Source: an uncultured Muribaculaceae bacterium (lineage in GTDB: Bacteria > Bacteroidota > Bacteroidia > Bacteroidales > Muribaculaceae). Taken from it: DNA of 64,000 nt. The notes beneath the pieces are model-generated. The model worked only from the letters and a program-made list of their open reading frames with translations, did no database searches and had not been told where the DNA came from. Each line of letters starts with the position of its first letter. Positions within the stretch are counted from its first letter, which is position 1. This document shows, piece after piece, positions 17,453-25,682 of the stretch. A program made the translations under genes and the position numbers. Location of the stretch: NCBI GenBank assembly GCA_944321715.1, contig CALUMJ010000002.1:1-64000 (forward strand). The letters are read 5' to 3'.

Positions 17453-18208
17453 ATGGAAACTTACTTTAATATAAGGTATGAGCTTGACAGGGCTTGTGCT
17501 TTGCAGGCTATTGACGACCGTGTACGTCAGGGCAAGGCTGGATATGTGTGCGTTGCCGATGGGGTTATTCTTGATAGAGTAAACCGTGATGCTGTTTATC
17601 GCCAAGTCGTTGACGGAGCAATGTTCTCGATATGTGACAGCAGTTATGTTCCGCTATATTTGCGATGGATTTATGGGCGGCGTTATGAACAATATTGCGG
17701 CAGCCAGATTTTCATAGACATTATAAAAAGTCGCAAGTATAGGATGATATTCATGGGAACATCACAAAACATACTTGATGGGCTGAAAGCTAACTTAACC
17801 AAGATGAACCCAGATGTCGTAGGCATGACTTTTTATGAATTGCCATTCTGCACAGTTGATGAATTTGATTATCAAGCAATAGCGAAGATGGTGAGCGACG
17901 ACAATGCCGATATAGTGTGGGTTGCACTTGGCGCGCCTAAACAAGAGATATTCATGAGCCGCTTATTGCCATACATGCGACGAGGGGTAATGATTGCTGT
18001 CGGTGCAGCATTCAAATTCTACAGCGGGGTAAATGTCAACCGAGCTCCTCGGTGGATGGTTGAGCATCATTTAGAATTTGTACACCGCATCATAAGTGAA
18101 CCTCGCAAACAATTACGGAGGTGTGCCGGCATAGTAGCTTCGTTACCCAAGTTGTTGATAGGAGAGTGGTTGAGAAAGCAGCGACGATTGAAAGAGAGAA
18201 TGGCATAA
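17453..18208 (+). CDS. WecG/TagA/CpsF family glycosyltransferase (GT26)
   Basis: About 251 residues. GT26 enzymes add the second sugar to an undecaprenyl-diphosphate-linked sugar at the cytoplasmic membrane. The family order is visible: VCVADGVILDRVNRD near the N-terminus, IFMGTSQNILDGLKANL, WVALGAPKQEIFMSR, and the C-terminal VGAAFKFYSGVNVNRAPRWM followed by EFVHRIISEPRKQLRR. The conserved GAPKQE motif and the basic C-terminal membrane-binding tail are intact. ATG at 17453 chosen over the TTG at 17441. It is the last gene of the locus and is followed by a terminator. A WecA-like partner that would supply its acceptor is at 27538. Confidence 0.9.
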   Translation: METYFNIRYELDRACALQAIDDRVRQGKAGYVCVADGVILDRVNRDAVYRQVVDGAMFSICDSSYVPLYLRWIYGRRYEQYCGSQIFIDIIKSRKYRMIFMGTSQNILDGLKANLTKMNPDVVGMTFYELPFCTVDEFDYQAIAKMVSDDNADIVWVALGAPKQEIFMSRLLPYMRRGVMIAVGAAFKFYSGVNVNRAPRWMVEHHLEFVHRIISEPRKQLRRCAGIVASLPKLLIGEWLRKQRRLKERMA

Positions 18209-18234
18209 TTATCATATATGGCAAACTAGAACAC

Positions 18235-18274
18235 AGTAGCGGCTTCGGGAAATTTGGTTCTCGAAGCCGCTACT
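18235..18274. terminator. Bidirectional terminator hairpin
   Basis: Perfect 13-bp arms, AGTAGCGGCTTCG and its reverse complement, around a 14-nt loop. It lies between the convergent WecG-like (+) and RidA (-) genes. The following T-run is weak on both strands, so it may act in either direction. Confidence 0.65.
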
Positions 18275-18368
18275 ACATTTCCCCAATTGCTCATTGGAAA
18301 AAGAGCTTTTCAGCAACGACTATGGGTTAATTAAAGTGATTGCAGTTTTATAAGTCTGATTTTTCGAC

Positions 18369-18746
18369 TTACAGAGCAGCAATCACTTCGATTTCTACCA
18401 AGGCCTGCTTGGGTAATTCTTTTACCGAGAATGCCGAACGTGCGGGGTATGGCTCACCAAACTCGGCAGCATAAATCTCGTTCATAGCATCGAAAAAATG
18501 CATTTCCCCAAGGTAAACTGTGGTTTTCACTACATTGTCGAGTGTGCAACCGACTGATGCCAATACGGTCTTGATATTGGCAATGGCTTGGCGAGTTTGT
18601 TCCTTTATATCGCCTTCGAGTTTCCCTGTTTCGGGATTTAAACCGAGCTGTCCTGAGAGAAACACTAAATTGCCAGTTTTAACGGCATGGCAGTATGGAC
18701 CTATTGCGGCAGGTGCGCCTTGGGCAAAAATTGCTTCTTTTGTCAT
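18369..18746 (-). CDS. ridA: RidA family reactive intermediate/imine deaminase
   Basis: 125 residues, the usual length. RidA hydrolyses reactive enamine/imine intermediates such as 2-aminoacrylate released by PLP enzymes. Family features: APAAIGPYCHAVKTGNLVFL, SGQLGLNPETGKLEGD, TVYLGEMHFFDAMNEIYAAE, and the C-terminal PARSAFSVKELPKQALVEIE with the conserved Arg that binds the substrate carboxylate. It overlaps the stop of the YihY-like gene upstream by 4 bp and is probably cotranscribed with it. Confidence 0.93.
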   Translation of the reverse strand: MTKEAIFAQGAPAAIGPYCHAVKTGNLVFLSGQLGLNPETGKLEGDIKEQTRQAIANIKTVLASVGCTLDNVVKTTVYLGEMHFFDAMNEIYAAEFGEPYPARSAFSVKELPKQALVEIEVIAAL

Positions 18747-20086
18747 ATTTCTTTTTCGTTAAAGTTTAAAGGTAAATTCTTTATCAATATGTCATCGGCT
18801 GCTGTTTCATAGCTTTTATGTATTATATGCATGGTCGGTTCAAACTTGGCTTGTAGTGAAGGAATGAAGCCCGACTTGCCAAAGTTGCGCAACCGCTCTT
18901 TGGCCGAACGCAGTGTGAGATATTCAAGGTCGAATGCTGGTTGGTAGGCAGTTTCGCGGTCATCTTTTCCCATGACACTCGACAACAGCCGCACGTCAAC
19001 CAAGTGGTCAATTATGGCACCGACAAGGCGTATCGGTATATTGTACCGTTCAGTAAAATCACGTTTAGTATAAGGTGATTTTTGTTGGTTGAAACGTTTT
19101 GCACAAATGGTTAATATGACTACAGTGACATCGGTCATGTATCGTTGCGATATTTCATTGATATTGTCGCGGAAGTTGAATCGGAAAATGTTTTGCGACG
19201 AATAGGTGAGTACCACCCCTGACAAACATACAAGCCATGACATGTAAATCCAGATGAGCAACAATGGCAAAAATGCGAAGCTACCGTATATGGCGTTATA
19301 TTTTGAAACATAGATTTGTCCGCTTACCATGAGCCATTGTAGCAGTTGGAACACTATTGCGCACAAGAAGCCCGATGGCAGTGCATATTTAGGCTTTACC
19401 TTGGTGTAAGGTATGAGCATGAATGTGAATGTAAACAACATCCATGTGAGTATGGTGGGGGCTATGTCGAGAACCATCTCAACCATCGGCGACAGGAATG
19501 TGTCGGATGACATGGTGAGTACAAACAGTTTTATACCATTTGTGCATATAATCAAAATGGGTATGATGAAAAAGATGGCTATATAGTCGGTTACTTTGCG
19601 GTAGAAATTACGCTTTTTGTTGATGCCCCAAATGTGGTTGAAAGCATCTTCTACATTTGATAGCAGGCTTATCAATGTCCATAACAGAAACAATATTCCG
19701 ACACCGACAAAAATACCTTCTGAGGATTGAGCCAAGTAAGAATCAACAAAGGTAAAAACATTTGACAACTCATCGCGTTGTACGGGAATGATATTGAACA
19801 CTTCCGATTCAATCAGATTCTGAAATCCAAACCCACGGCCAATAGCAAATAGCATGGCAAGTGTAGGAACAAGTGCCAGCATGGTATGGAATGTAAGTGC
19901 CGCCGCCTTCTGCTGCATGTTGGTATCGAGGATTGAGCGAACCGACAGATTTATGGTTTTGACAAGGTCGATGCGCCAGTCGCTGCGAGTTTCGTTCCAC
20001 ACTCCTCCAGTCCAGTACCACCACAAGCGGATGCTGTAACGCCGCAACCGCCCAATTATGGTATGATATTTAGAACCAGTATTCAT
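18743..20086 (-). CDS. YihY/BrkB family inner-membrane protein
   Basis: About 447 residues. The N-terminal two thirds form six membrane spans typical of the YihY/UPF0761 family (QQKAAALTFHTMLALVPTLA, LLFLLWTLISLLSNVEDAFN, IYGSFAFLPLLLIWIYMSWL). The C-terminal third is soluble and looks like a winged-helix domain, an extension common in Bacteroidota members. The old name ribonuclease BN for this family was a misassignment; the function is not known. The ATG at 20086 was chosen because the longer frame up to 20155 only reads through the 3' end of the RNase P RNA gene. Confidence 0.85.
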   Translation of the reverse strand: MNTGSKYHTIIGRLRRYSIRLWWYWTGGVWNETRSDWRIDLVKTINLSVRSILDTNMQQKAAALTFHTMLALVPTLAMLFAIGRGFGFQNLIESEVFNIIPVQRDELSNVFTFVDSYLAQSSEGIFVGVGILFLLWTLISLLSNVEDAFNHIWGINKKRNFYRKVTDYIAIFFIIPILIICTNGIKLFVLTMSSDTFLSPMVEMVLDIAPTILTWMLFTFTFMLIPYTKVKPKYALPSGFLCAIVFQLLQWLMVSGQIYVSKYNAIYGSFAFLPLLLIWIYMSWLVCLSGVVLTYSSQNIFRFNFRDNINEISQRYMTDVTVVILTICAKRFNQQKSPYTKRDFTERYNIPIRLVGAIIDHLVDVRLLSSVMGKDDRETAYQPAFDLEYLTLRSAKERLRNFGKSGFIPSLQAKFEPTMHIIHKSYETAADDILIKNLPLNFNEKEI

Positions 20087-20114
20087 CTTAAAGAGTGCAT
20101 ACGTTAAAAACAAA

Positions 20115-20472
20115 GACAGCATGGCTATAAGCCGGGTTATGTCGTGCATAAGCACGGCTTGTCATTTATCTGAACCTGACGTTGCCGCCAGATTTTAGCA
20201 GCCTACCCCCCGGCAATGGGCGAGCAACCCTTGAATGCCGGTATACTTGGCCTTGCAACTCATAGGATGTGCGGCACACAATGTCGCCATTGCGTCCGGT
20301 GGGCTCTTACTCCACCTTTTCACCCTTGCCGATTCCAAGCGGAATGGCGGTTATTTTCTGTCACATTATCCCTGCTCTCACAAGCAGCTTCCCGTTAGGA
20401 AATATGATGCTCTGTGTTGCCCGGACTTTCCTCACGCCGATATTGCGGCGAGCGACAAGCCGCCATACTGTC
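20115..20472 (-). ncRNA. rnpB: RNase P RNA, class A
   Basis: The catalytic RNA that removes 5' leaders from tRNA precursors. On the minus strand the 5' part reads GGCTTGTCGCTCGCCG, then GTGAGGAAAGTCCGGGC, the universally conserved P4-region segment. The 3' end carries CATAACCCGGCTTATAG. The termini pair: GACAGTATGGC at the 5' end matches GCCATGCTGTC at the 3' end (one G-U pair), forming helix P1 and defining the ends near 20472 and 20115. A T-rich stretch (TTTGTTTTT) follows the 3' end. The promoter core TAACTTTG lies 8 to 15 bp upstream of the 5' end. Confidence 0.93.
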
Positions 20473-20479
20473 TTTATTG

Positions 20480-20487
20480 CAAAGTTA
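20480..20487 (-). promoter_or_regulatory. -7 box of the rnpB promoter
   Basis: TAACTTTG on the minus strand matches the Bacteroidota TAnnTTTG box and sits at the right distance from the RNase P RNA 5' end deduced from helix P1. A clear -33 TTTG is not seen. Confidence 0.65.
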
Positions 20488-20601
20488 AGAAACAGTTTTG
20501 AATTTTTGCATAAATTGCATTGTAATGTGTGGCATCAAGGCCTTTTGTCCGTGCCTTGATGGCTATTTTGTTCATGGGCAATAGGTGTTGCTTATGCTTG
20601 T

Positions 20602-20889
20602 TCATGCAAATGGAAGCACATATTGCCGGCCGTTGTGACATGGTTTTGTTGTGCTGCGATTTATTGTTTTTGAAGTAAGCGGTAGGTCAATGTGCCACCC
20701 CTGATTGTAATTGCGGATTGATAGAATTGCAATTCCAACCCAACGTTTTGAGGTCGAATACACATATCTAATTACATCGGTCACGCTGCCGAAATTTTGG
20801 CCATCAACATTTGCCAATCGGGTGCCGTTGAGTGTCAATGTTGCAAATATCTTGTCGTTGCGTGATATTTTTTTCTCCAAGTTTCCCAT
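20602..20889 (-). CDS. Small conserved-looking protein, unknown function
   Basis: 95 residues starting MGNLEKKISRNDKIFATLTL. The N-terminal part (NDKIFATLTLNGTRLANVDG), the middle (SVTDVIRYVYS) and IRNYNQGWHIDLPL resemble small Bacteroidales proteins that I recall but cannot name. The C-terminus is basic and low in complexity. A TAnnTTTG box lies 19 bp upstream of the start, with a plausible short leader, which supports a real gene. No signal peptide or membrane span. A longer frame reaches 21030 but the extra part is hydrophobic and passes through the promoter. Confidence 0.5.
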   Translation of the reverse strand: MGNLEKKISRNDKIFATLTLNGTRLANVDGQNFGSVTDVIRYVYSTSKRWVGIAILSIRNYNQGWHIDLPLTSKTINRSTTKPCHNGRQYVLPFA

Positions 20890-20907
20890 AACTTCTTTAT
20901 TTTTACG

Positions 20908-20915
20908 CAAAATTA
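20908..20915 (-). promoter_or_regulatory. -7 box for the 95-residue gene
   Basis: TAATTTTG on the minus strand matches TAnnTTTG. The start codon is at 20889, leaving a leader of about 10 to 14 nt. No clear -33 TTTG is visible. Confidence 0.45.
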
Positions 20916-21139
20916 GATTTATAGTGGGCATATTTATTGCCCAATTGAGAAAACTTAAGCTAAAAATGATATTAGATTGGTAAAAACAGGTGGCAACGCT
21001 GTCGAAAATTAGGAAGAAATACCTATCCAAACATTGGAATTGTGGTAAATTATTGCGATATTTCGGACAGATTCTTATTTCTGCGCATAGGAAAAACGAA
21101 TTTGCAACAAGAAGTTTTATTAATTAAAAAAATACAACT

Positions 21140-21847
21140 ATGAAAAAGTATTTAGCAGAAATGGTTGGCACTATGGTGCTCGTGTTGATGGGTTGCGGTA
21201 GCGCAATCTTCAACCATGGTTGCGGCACGACGGCGCAAGTATTAACAGTGGCAATGGCTTTCGGTCTTTCGGTTGTGGCAATGGCCTATACAATCGGTGG
21301 TGTGTCGGGGTGCCACATTAATCCTGCCATAACCCTTGGGGTATGGCTTAGCAAGCGCATGAGTGGCAAAGATGCAGCGATGTACATGGTTTTCCAAGTC
21401 ATTGGTGCATTTATCGGGTCGGCAATCTTGTATGCCATAGTACAAAACATCACAGCAATAGATGCAAGCTATATCGCAGCAGGAGGCTCATTTGCTACAA
21501 CGACTGGTTCAAACGCATGTCAAGCAGGTGTGTCGGAAATAGGAGGTTTGATTGCCGAAATTGTATTCACATGTGTTTTCGTGCTTGTTGTGCTTGGAAC
21601 TACCGACAGCAAGAAAGGCGCTGGCAATTTCGCAGGTCTTGCCATAGGTCTGACACTCGTTTTGGTACACATAGTGTGCATTCCTTTGACTGGTACATCG
21701 GTCAATCCTGCTCGTTCCATAGCACCAGCAGTTTTTGATGGTGGAGTCGCATTGGCACAACTGTGGATATTCATAGTAGGTCCATTTGTAGGAGCCGCTC
21801 TTGCCGCCTTGATTTGGAAAATAGTAGGTTCAGAAGAAAAGGCATAA
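21140..21847 (+). CDS. aqpZ: Aquaporin Z (MIP family water channel)
   Basis: 235 residues with six membrane spans and two half-helices. Both NPA motifs are present: GCHINPAITLGVWLSKRMSG in the first repeat and TGTSVNPARSIAPAVFDGGV in the second. The Arg after the second NPA is the selectivity-filter residue; together with a His in the fifth span (LVLVHIVCIPLTGTS) it points to a water-selective AqpZ rather than a glycerol facilitator. It is a single-gene unit with its own terminator. Confidence 0.94.
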   Translation: MKKYLAEMVGTMVLVLMGCGSAIFNHGCGTTAQVLTVAMAFGLSVVAMAYTIGGVSGCHINPAITLGVWLSKRMSGKDAAMYMVFQVIGAFIGSAILYAIVQNITAIDASYIAAGGSFATTTGSNACQAGVSEIGGLIAEIVFTCVFVLVVLGTTDSKKGAGNFAGLAIGLTLVLVHIVCIPLTGTSVNPARSIAPAVFDGGVALAQLWIFIVGPFVGAALAALIWKIVGSEEKA

Positions 21848-21861
21848 TATAACGCAGCATG

Positions 21862-21908
21862 AAAATGGGGTAAAATGCGGTGTAAGCATATTACCCCATT
21901 TTTTTTAT
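21862..21908 (+). terminator. Rho-independent terminator of aqpZ
   Basis: AATGGGGTAA pairs with TTACCCCATT, followed by a run of T, 15 bp after the aquaporin stop codon. Confidence 0.85.
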
Positions 21909-21992
21909 TACTACTTTTAACGTTATTTGTGTAGGTTTGAAAATGTTTAAGTATTAATTTTGAAAATAAATCAAACCTAAAATCATGTAATC

Positions 21993-23513
21993 ATGTTAAA
22001 TCAAGAAGACCTAAAACTATTGGAGGAAAAGGGAATTACGCCCGAAATGCTTGAGAAACAAATCTGTCGGTTTAAAAGCGGTTTCCCTTATCTGAAAGTA
22101 AAATCGGTTGCAACTGTAGGAAATGGAATTTTACGCCTGTCAGAAACCGACGCAAACCACTACATCGATTTGTGGAATAATCGCCTTGCCGAAGGTTGCA
22201 AGGTGGTAAAATTTGTTCCGGCATCGGGTGCCGCAAGTCGTATGTTCAAGAACTTATTTGAATTTGTTTCATCAGGTCGTCAGGTTCCCGAAACGGATTT
22301 TGAAAAAAAGTTTTTTGCCGGAATAAAGAATTTTGCCTTCTATGAGGCTCTGAATGAAGCCTGTGTAAAAGTGCATGGCAAAGACATTGATGCCTTGATG
22401 GCTGAAAACCACTATGTAGAAATAGTTAAATGCCTTATAACAAAAGATGGTCTTGACTATGGAAGCCTGCCAAAAGGATTATTGCTATTTCACAAAACAG
22501 AAGGAACGACACACACGCCAGTTGAAGAACATCTCGAAGAAGGTGCGCAATATGCCAAAGATAAAAACGGAATTGTAAATATCCACTTCACAGTTTCGCC
22601 AGAGCACCGAGGTGAATTCAAGAAACTCATAGATGCCCGAATTGAAGGCGTAGAAAAAGAATGGGGTGTAAAATATGATATATCAATGTCGGAGCAAAAG
22701 TCATCGACCGACACTGTAGCTGTAACAATGGATAATGTGCCATATCGCGAGAATGGCAAACTTGTATTCCGTCCCGCTGGACACGGTGCATTAATCGAGA
22801 ATCTTAATGACATTGATGCTGATGTGATATTCGTGAAAAATATAGACAATGTTGTACCATGTAAATTACGTGATGTAACTGTCAAATACAAAAAAGTAAT
22901 AGGCGGTGTACTTGTTGACATTCAAAATAAGATTGCCGAATATGTAAAAATGCTCGAATCTGGCAATTACACTATGGCTCAAGTACGCGAAGTGATAGCA
23001 TTTATGCACAATGTGTTGTGCACGCGTTACGATGAAACAAAGAAACTCGAAGATTCAGAATTGGCGGTATATTTGTTGAAAAAACTTCATCGTCCAATAA
23101 GGGTGTGTGGCGTAGTCAAAAATGACGGCGAGCCGGGTGGCGGCCCATACATAGCATATAATAGTGATGGCACATCGTCGCCTCAAATTATGGAAAGCGC
23201 GCAATTCGACAAAAACAATCCAGAAGCAATGGACTTGATAAAAAATGGAAGCCATTTTAATCCTGTTGATTTGGTATGCTATGTGAAAGATGTCGATGGT
23301 ACGCACTTTGATTTGAGAAAATATGTGGACCCAGACACAGGCCTAATTTCAGAAAAATCAAAGTCAGGTGTAACTATCAAAGCTTTGGAATTGCCGGGGT
23401 TGTGGAATGGTTCGATGAGTGACTGGAACACAGTATTTGTTGAAGTTCCGATTGAAACATTCAATCCTGTAAAGACTGTAAACGACTTGTTAAGGCCACA
23501 ACACCAGGGATAA
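21993..23513 (+). CDS. DUF4301 family protein
   Basis: 506 residues. DUF4301 is a Bacteroidota family of unknown function. The N-terminal part contains VKFVPASGAASRMFKNLFEF, which resembles a nucleotide-sugar pyrophosphorylase-like phosphate-binding loop, so a nucleotidyltransferase-like fold is possible. Later segments FRPAGHGALIENLNDIDADV and FVKNIDNVVPCKLRD also fit such a fold. No signal peptide. A TAATTTTG box at 21955-21962 gives a leader of about 25 nt. It is followed after 12 bp by the thioredoxin gene. Confidence 0.85.
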   Translation: MLNQEDLKLLEEKGITPEMLEKQICRFKSGFPYLKVKSVATVGNGILRLSETDANHYIDLWNNRLAEGCKVVKFVPASGAASRMFKNLFEFVSSGRQVPETDFEKKFFAGIKNFAFYEALNEACVKVHGKDIDALMAENHYVEIVKCLITKDGLDYGSLPKGLLLFHKTEGTTHTPVEEHLEEGAQYAKDKNGIVNIHFTVSPEHRGEFKKLIDARIEGVEKEWGVKYDISMSEQKSSTDTVAVTMDNVPYRENGKLVFRPAGHGALIENLNDIDADVIFVKNIDNVVPCKLRDVTVKYKKVIGGVLVDIQNKIAEYVKMLESGNYTMAQVREVIAFMHNVLCTRYDETKKLEDSELAVYLLKKLHRPIRVCGVVKNDGEPGGGPYIAYNSDGTSSPQIMESAQFDKNNPEAMDLIKNGSHFNPVDLVCYVKDVDGTHFDLRKYVDPDTGLISEKSKSGVTIKALELPGLWNGSMSDWNTVFVEVPIETFNPVKTVNDLLRPQHQG

Positions 23514-23525
23514 TATTATAGAAGA

Positions 23526-23954
23526 ATGAAATTGAAATTTATTGTTTTCTTGCTTTTGCTATGTGCTTATATGCCGATAGCAAGCGCTCAGAATGGGAAG
23601 GTGAATAAAATATCGCAAGGAGAATATAAAGCTCTTGTGCATGATTATACCTATAATAACGATAAATGGGTGTTCAAAGGGAAACAGAATGTCGTGATTG
23701 ATTTTTCGGCAGAATGGTGTGGCCCATGCAAATCGCTATCTCCCATACTTGACGAACTTGCTAAAGAATATGATGGCAAGGTGCTGTTCTACAAGGTTGA
23801 TATTGACGAATGCAAAGAACTGGCTGGAGCGTATGGAATTACGTCTGTACCAACCATGCTTTTCTGCCCGGCTAATGGCAGTACACCAACAGCAATAACA
23901 GGTGCATATCCAAAAGAAGAAATAATAAATGTAATAAATTACGTGTTTAAATAA
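23526..23954 (+). CDS. Exported thioredoxin-fold protein
   Basis: 142 residues. The N-terminus (KLKFIVFLLLLCAYMPIASA) is a Sec signal peptide, so it acts in the periplasm. The thioredoxin domain has DFSAEWCGPCKSLSPILDEL with the redox-active CGPC motif, YKVDIDECKELAGAYGI, and the cis-proline in TSVPTMLF. It likely oxidises, reduces or relays electrons to extracytoplasmic protein thiols. A strong terminator follows. Confidence 0.92.
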   Translation: MKLKFIVFLLLLCAYMPIASAQNGKVNKISQGEYKALVHDYTYNNDKWVFKGKQNVVIDFSAEWCGPCKSLSPILDELAKEYDGKVLFYKVDIDECKELAGAYGITSVPTMLFCPANGSTPTAITGAYPKEEIINVINYVFK

Positions 23955-24005
23955 CAATTTAGATTTGCTGGAAAAGGAAGTTCCGGAAGCAGCAATGCAA
24001 AATTA

Positions 24006-24050
24006 GCCAACTAATTTACAATGCTTTGTTTTGTAAATTAGTTGGCTTTT
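24006..24050 (+). terminator. Rho-independent terminator after the thioredoxin gene
   Basis: Perfect 16-bp arms, GCCAACTAATTTACAA and its reverse complement, with a 9-nt loop and a following TTTT. Confidence 0.85.
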
Positions 24051-24116
24051 CTGTATTCTTTAAGTGGCCTTTAATTTATTCAACAGTATGGCGAAAGAAC
24101 GGCACACTTTTGCGTC

Positions 24117-24165
24117 AACAAAAAACGGAGGCTGTTTCATATTTGCTTTGAAACAGCCTCCGTTT
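24117..24165 (-). terminator. Rho-independent terminator of tRNA-Ser
   Basis: Perfect 17-bp arms (AAACGGAGGCTGTTTCA and complement). On the minus strand the hairpin runs into six T, and it lies 8 bp beyond the tRNA 3' end. Confidence 0.85.
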
Positions 24166-24173
24166 GGAACTTG

Positions 24174-24260
24174 CGGAGAGAACGAGATTCGAACTCGTGG
24201 TAGGATAACTCCTACGGCAGTTTAGCAAACTGCTGGTTTCAGCCACTCACCCATCTCTCC
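24174..24260 (-). tRNA. tRNA-Ser (anticodon GCT)
   Basis: 87 nt with a long variable arm as in all serine tRNAs. Acceptor GGAGAGA pairs with TCTCTCC; the anticodon stem is GCAGT/ACTGC around TTGCTAA; the T arm contains GTTCGAATC. The 3' CCA is not encoded. It reads AGC and AGT codons. Confidence 0.95.
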
Positions 24261-24380
24261 AAGGTGTTGCACTGATTTCGTCATTGCGAGTGCAAAGTTA
24301 GGCATTTTTATTTAATTTGCAAATAGTAGAACAAAAAAAATTCTTTATTTTTGCGATAAAGTTACTCAAAAAATCATGTC

Positions 24381-25406
24381 ATGGTAAAGCGAACGAACAA
24401 AATAATTCTAAGTATCGTTTCTATATTGTTGCTAACCACAGTATTAGTTGCGGCATGGATAACTCCATTCTTTTATTTTACCGCTGGGGCAAATTTTATG
24501 ATACATATATATCCCGAAACTAATATGTCGATGCTTGGTGACACTATTGCAAATTATAGCGATAATAAATTTGCAGAACGCACACTGAATATATTATCAT
24601 GGATGAATGTAAATATTTCGGAATGCAATGGTGCGTATGCAATAGGGGAGGATAATACACCTTTTCAAATAGCACGCAAAATACGCCATAAAGAGCAAAC
24701 GCCAGTGAAATTGATTTTCAACAACTTGCGTACAAAACAACAATTTGCCAAGATTGTAGCTCAACAATTGATGCTTAGCGAAAATGAAATAATGACTTTG
24801 CTTGAAGACAGCACATCATGCTCAATTTATGGCAAAACACCCGAAACCATAACAAATATTCTTATTCCTGATACTTATGAAGTATATTGGAACATATCTC
24901 CCAGTAAACTACTTGACAGAATGAGTAGTTATTATAATGCTTTTTGGACTGAACAACGTTTATCAAAAGCAAAAGGACAAGGATTATCTCCAGACGAGGT
25001 ACAAATACTTGCATCCATAGTGGAAGAGGAAACAGCGAGAGTGGACGAATATGGCAAAGTGGCGCGGTTATACATGAATAGGCTAAAACGAAAAATGCCG
25101 CTTCAGGCCGACCCTACTGTAAAATATGCAATAGGTGATTTCACGATAAAGCGCATAACGCATTCAATGCTCGAAACAGCCTCGCCATATAACACATACC
25201 TTAATAATGGATTGCCTCCTGGCCCGATTAGATTCGCCTCAAAACGGGCGATAGATTCCGTCCTTAATGCACCACAACACGATTACTTATACATGTGTGC
25301 ACGGGAAGATTTTTCGGGTTACCATAATTTTACTTCGTCTTACACACGTCACTTGGCCAATGCTCGACGATACCAACGAGAACTTAATCACAGAAATATA
25401 AAATAG
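24381..25406 (+). CDS. mltG: Endolytic murein transglycosylase MltG
   Basis: 341 residues. MltG cleaves nascent peptidoglycan strands at the inner membrane and sets strand length. One N-terminal membrane span (IILSIVSILLLTTVLVAAWI) anchors the periplasmic LysM-like and YceG domains. The catalytic Glu lies in LASIVEEETARVDEYGKVAR at about residue 215, followed by PLQADPTVKYAIGD, SPYNTYLNNGLPPGPI and the C-terminal DYLYMCAREDFSGYHNF. All family motifs are present. A TATTTTTG box at 24346-24353 is a likely -7 element. The DUF2007 gene follows after 9 bp. Confidence 0.94.
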   Translation: MVKRTNKIILSIVSILLLTTVLVAAWITPFFYFTAGANFMIHIYPETNMSMLGDTIANYSDNKFAERTLNILSWMNVNISECNGAYAIGEDNTPFQIARKIRHKEQTPVKLIFNNLRTKQQFAKIVAQQLMLSENEIMTLLEDSTSCSIYGKTPETITNILIPDTYEVYWNISPSKLLDRMSSYYNAFWTEQRLSKAKGQGLSPDEVQILASIVEEETARVDEYGKVARLYMNRLKRKMPLQADPTVKYAIGDFTIKRITHSMLETASPYNTYLNNGLPPGPIRFASKRAIDSVLNAPQHDYLYMCAREDFSGYHNFTSSYTRHLANARRYQRELNHRNIK

Positions 25407-25415
25407 AATAAAAAA

Positions 25416-25682
25416 ATGGAAGATTGTTATGCAAATGGCAAAATCGTCACATTTGGCGAGTATGCCAATGAAGCAGAAGCAAGCATAGTAAAGGGTGTGC
25501 TTGAAACCAACGGAATCCCTTGTATTATAACGAATGGCCTATTGTCATCGTTATTACCCATTGCGCCACTTCGTGCAGGACTTGTCAAGGTGATGGTATT
25601 TGATTTCGACCTTGAAAAAGCCAAAGAGATTATGGCATCGACGCAAATAGACGACAACTCCGACTCGTCAAAGCAGGGCTAA
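25416..25682 (+). CDS. DUF2007 domain protein
   Basis: 88 residues. The DUF2007 fold is a small ferredoxin-like domain proposed to be a signal-transducing module; the function is unknown. The typical pattern is seen: VTFGEYANEAEASIVKGVLE, NGIPCIITN, LVKVMVFDFDLEKAKEIMAS. It is cotranscribed with mltG and overlaps the 3' end of the convergent transporter gene by 15 bp. Confidence 0.85.
   Translation: MEDCYANGKIVTFGEYANEAEASIVKGVLETNGIPCIITNGLLSSLLPIAPLRAGLVKVMVFDFDLEKAKEIMASTQIDDNSDSSKQG

Noticed and set aside
20087..20155. N-terminal extension of the YihY-like protein by 23 residues
   Set aside because: This stretch is the 3' end of the RNase P RNA; the RNA termini are fixed by helix P1, so a protein start inside it is unlikely. 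The ATG at 20086 is used instead.
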